This document shows, piece after piece, positions 62,207 through 64,000 of a stretch of DNA of 64,000 bases. Source of the DNA: Neomegalonema sp. GTDB lineage: Bacteria > Pseudomonadota > Alphaproteobacteria > Rhodobacterales > Rhodobacteraceae. Within the stretch, counting starts at the first letter, position 1; every line of letters starts with the position of its first letter. The position numbers were made by a program, and so were the translations under genes. The notes under the pieces were generated by a model. It searched no databases, was not told the DNA's origin, and worked only from the letters and a program-made list of their open reading frames with translations. The stretch is taken from positions 1 to 64,000 of the forward strand of contig JALEFY010000034.1 of NCBI GenBank assembly GCA_022760435.1. Direction: 5' to 3'.

Positions 62207-64000
62207 TCAGTCCTTGCCCAGCAGCCCCTTGAGCTCGTAAAGCGCATCCAGCGCCTCACGCGGGGTCATCGCATCGGGATCAAGAGCGCGCAGGCGCAGC
62301 AGCGGGGCTGCCTCTTGCTCCTCTTTCTCCTTTGCGGTGACGGCGGAGAACAGCGGCAGATCATCGACCAGCTTTTGCGCCCGGATCGCCGGACTGTCCT
62401 GCCCGCTCTCGAGCCTTTCCAGCAGATCGCGAGCCCGCGCCACCACTGCTTGCGGCATGCCAGCGAGCCGCGCGACCTGCACGCCGTAAGAGCGATCCGC
62501 AGCGCCGGGGATCACCTCGCGCAGGAACACAACCTCGCCCTGCCATTCGCGCACCGCGACAGTGGCGTTACTCAGCCCCGGCAGGCTCGTCGCCAGCGCG
62601 GTCAGCTCGTGGTAATGCGAGGCAAACAATGCCCGGCAGCGGTTCACATCATGCAGATGCTCCAGCGTTGCCCAGGCGATCGAGAGTCCGTCATAGGTCG
62701 AGGTGCCCCGCCCGATCTCATCGAGGATCACCAGCGCGCGCGGACCGGCCTGATTGAGGATCGCCGCCGTCTCCACCATCTCGACCATGAAGGTAGAGCG
62801 CCCGCGCGCCAGATCATCCGAAGCGCCGACGCGCGAGAAGATCTGATCGACCAGCCCGATATGCGCAAAAGCCGCCGGGACGAAAGAGCCCATCTGGGCC
62901 ATGATCGCGATCAGCGCATTCTGGCGCAGAAAGGTGGATTTTCCCGCCATGTTCGGCCCGGTCAGCAGCCAGATCGGCTGACCCTGATCGCTCTCGCCGG
63001 ACAGATCGGCGCTGTTGGCGACAAAGCCGGGCTCATTCGCCGCTTTCAGCGCCGCTTCCACCACCGGGTGGCGCCCTTCCTTGACGCTAAAGGACAGGCT
63101 GTCATCGATCTTCGGCCGCACCCAACGCTCGGTTTCGGCCAGATCGGCGAGGCTGGCGGCGATATCGAGTCGAGCCAGGGCCTGGGCGCTGCCGGTGATC
63201 GCTTCGGCCTGTTCCAGGGTGATCGAGCGCAGATCCTCGAACAATTCGCGCTCGATCTCCGCGACCCGCTCTGCGGCGCGGGCGATCTTGGCCTCGAGCT
63301 CGGATAGCTCGACGGTGGTAAAGCGCACGGCATTGGCGGTGGTCTGGCGGTGGATGAAGGCTTCGGCCATGCTTGGCGAGAGCATCTTTTGCGCATGGGT
63401 GGTCGAGGTCTCCACAAACCAGCCCAGCACATTGTTGTGCTTGATCTTCAGCGCACCGATCTCGGTATCGCGGCGATATTGCGCTTCCAGCTCGAGGATC
63501 ACCCGGCGCGAATCATCGCGCAGCGCCAGTGTCGCATCGAGATCGGCATGATAGCCGGGGCGAAAGCTGCCCCCCTCGCCCAGTTTCAGCGGCAATTCCT
63601 CGGCCAGCCCGCTTTCGAGCTTGAGCAGCAGCGCTTCATGCCCGCCAAGACCGGTGCGGGCTCTGGCGATCAGCGCCGGGATCAGCGCGCCTTTTTCCTC
63701 TGCGGTCTCCAGAAGGGTGCATAGATCAGCGGCGGCGCGCAGGCCCCCGCGCAGCATCCCCAGATCACGTGGTCCGCCGCGCCCCAGGGCCAGACGGGTG
63801 AGCGCGCGCTCCAGATCCGGCGCTGCCCGCAATGCCTTGCGCAGATCATCGCGCAGCATCGGCGCATCGAGCAGGAAGGCCACTGCCTCCAGCCGAGCTT
63901 CGATCTGCGCCAAATCCGTCAACGGCGCCGACAATTGGGCTTCGAGCAGGCGCGCGCCGGCATTGGTCACGGTCCGGTCCAGCACCGCGAGCAGGGTGCC
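62207..64000 (-). CDS. mutS: DNA mismatch repair protein MutS (5' part beyond window)
   Basis: The C-terminal about 597 residues of MutS, which recognises mismatches. The reading frame is still open at the right edge ([15 protein letters not shown], the start of the core/lever domain), so the N-terminal mismatch-recognition domain with Phe-x-Glu lies outside. The ATPase domain has Walker [15 protein letters not shown], Walker [17 protein letters not shown] and the family GRSTFMVEM loop. Convergent with hemW, 6 bp apart. Confidence 0.97.
   Translation of the reverse strand, partial: GTLLAVLDRTVTNAGARLLEAQLSAPLTDLAQIEARLEAVAFLLDAPMLRDDLRKALRAAPDLERALTRLALGRGGPRDLGMLRGGLRAAADLCTLLETAEEKGALIPALIARARTGLGGHEALLLKLESGLAEELPLKLGEGGSFRPGYHADLDATLALRDDSRRVILELEAQYRRDTEIGALKIKHNNVLGWFVETSTTHAQKMLSPSMAEAFIHRQTTANAVRFTTVELSELEAKIARAAERVAEIERELFEDLRSITLEQAEAITGSAQALARLDIAASLADLAETERWVRPKIDDSLSFSVKEGRHPVVEAALKAANEPGFVANSADLSGESDQGQPIWLLTGPNMAGKSTFLRQNALIAIMAQMGSFVPAAFAHIGLVDQIFSRVGASDDLARGRSTFMVEMVETAAILNQAGPRALVILDEIGRGTSTYDGLSIAWATLEHLHDVNRCRALFASHYHELTALATSLPGLSNATVAVREWQGEVVFLREVIPGAADRSYGVQVARLAGMPQAVVARARDLLERLESGQDSPAIRAQKLVDDLPLFSAVTAKEKEEQEAAPLLRLRALDPDAMTPREALDALYELKGLLGKD

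Noticed and set aside
1..64000. CRISPR arrays, insertion sequences, prophage or toxin-antitoxin modules
   Set aside because: No regularly spaced repeats, transposase, integrase or phage-like gene was found; gene content and packing are those of core chromosome.

Overview
The window comes from the main chromosome of an alphaproteobacterium of moderately high GC. Two things place it there: the gene order leuS-lptE-holA / parB-parA-rsmG-mnmG-mnmE-rho-hemE / maf-aroE-coaE-dnaQ / secB, which is typical of alphaproteobacterial replication-origin regions, and a CtrA-type TTAA-N7-TTAA box in the hemE-maf gap. Caulobacterales/Maricaulales-like organisms fit, but I cannot name a genus. No phage, transposon, CRISPR array or integron is visible. 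Almost every base belongs to tightly packed housekeeping genes, many overlapping by 1-4 bp.

Layout. 0.1-4.4 kb: tRNA-Val(CAC), a phosphoglycolate phosphatase, and glmU-glmS, which feed UDP-GlcNAc synthesis. 4.5-9.4 kb: a small secreted protein, the complete biotin ECF transporter bioMNY, and, convergent to it, a thiolase-fold protein with altered active-site motifs plus an acyl-CoA ligase. 9.5-15.5 kb: a ChaN-like protein, a ThDP enzyme, and a four-gene minus-strand operon (MDR dehydrogenase, 6-pyruvoyl-tetrahydropterin-synthase-like protein, GT4 glycosyltransferase, SAM methyltransferase) ending in a clear terminator. This operon is the best candidate for an undescribed pathway. 15.5-24 kb: opgH, a sulfotransferase, a soluble TerB-DnaJ protein, exonuclease III, an OmpR-type response regulator, a RibA with a degenerate RibB-like N-domain, an L,D-transpeptidase, a YggS-type PLP protein and a highly expressed porin.

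24-44 kb is the origin region. It holds parAB, three parS sites embedded in rsmG and mnmG, and a 366-bp hemE-maf gap with DnaA-box, CtrA-box and GANTC motifs that I call the likely oriC. Genes next to the gap point away from it on both sides. To the right lie secB, fxsA, a Tim44-like protein, mltA and an Smr protein.

44-64 kb: hslVU, hisBHAF and a fused hisE-GNAT gene, a HIT protein, an adenosine-kinase-like gene, nth, an HTH/O6-methylguanine methyltransferase, dapB, dnaJ-dnaK with a sigma-32-like promoter, alkB, grpE-hrcA, rph-rdgB-ridA-hemW, and the 3' part of mutS running off the right edge. Heat-shock proteostasis (hslVU, dnaKJ, grpE-hrcA, TerB-DnaJ) and DNA repair (xth, nth, HTH-Ogt, alkB, mutS) are concentrated here.
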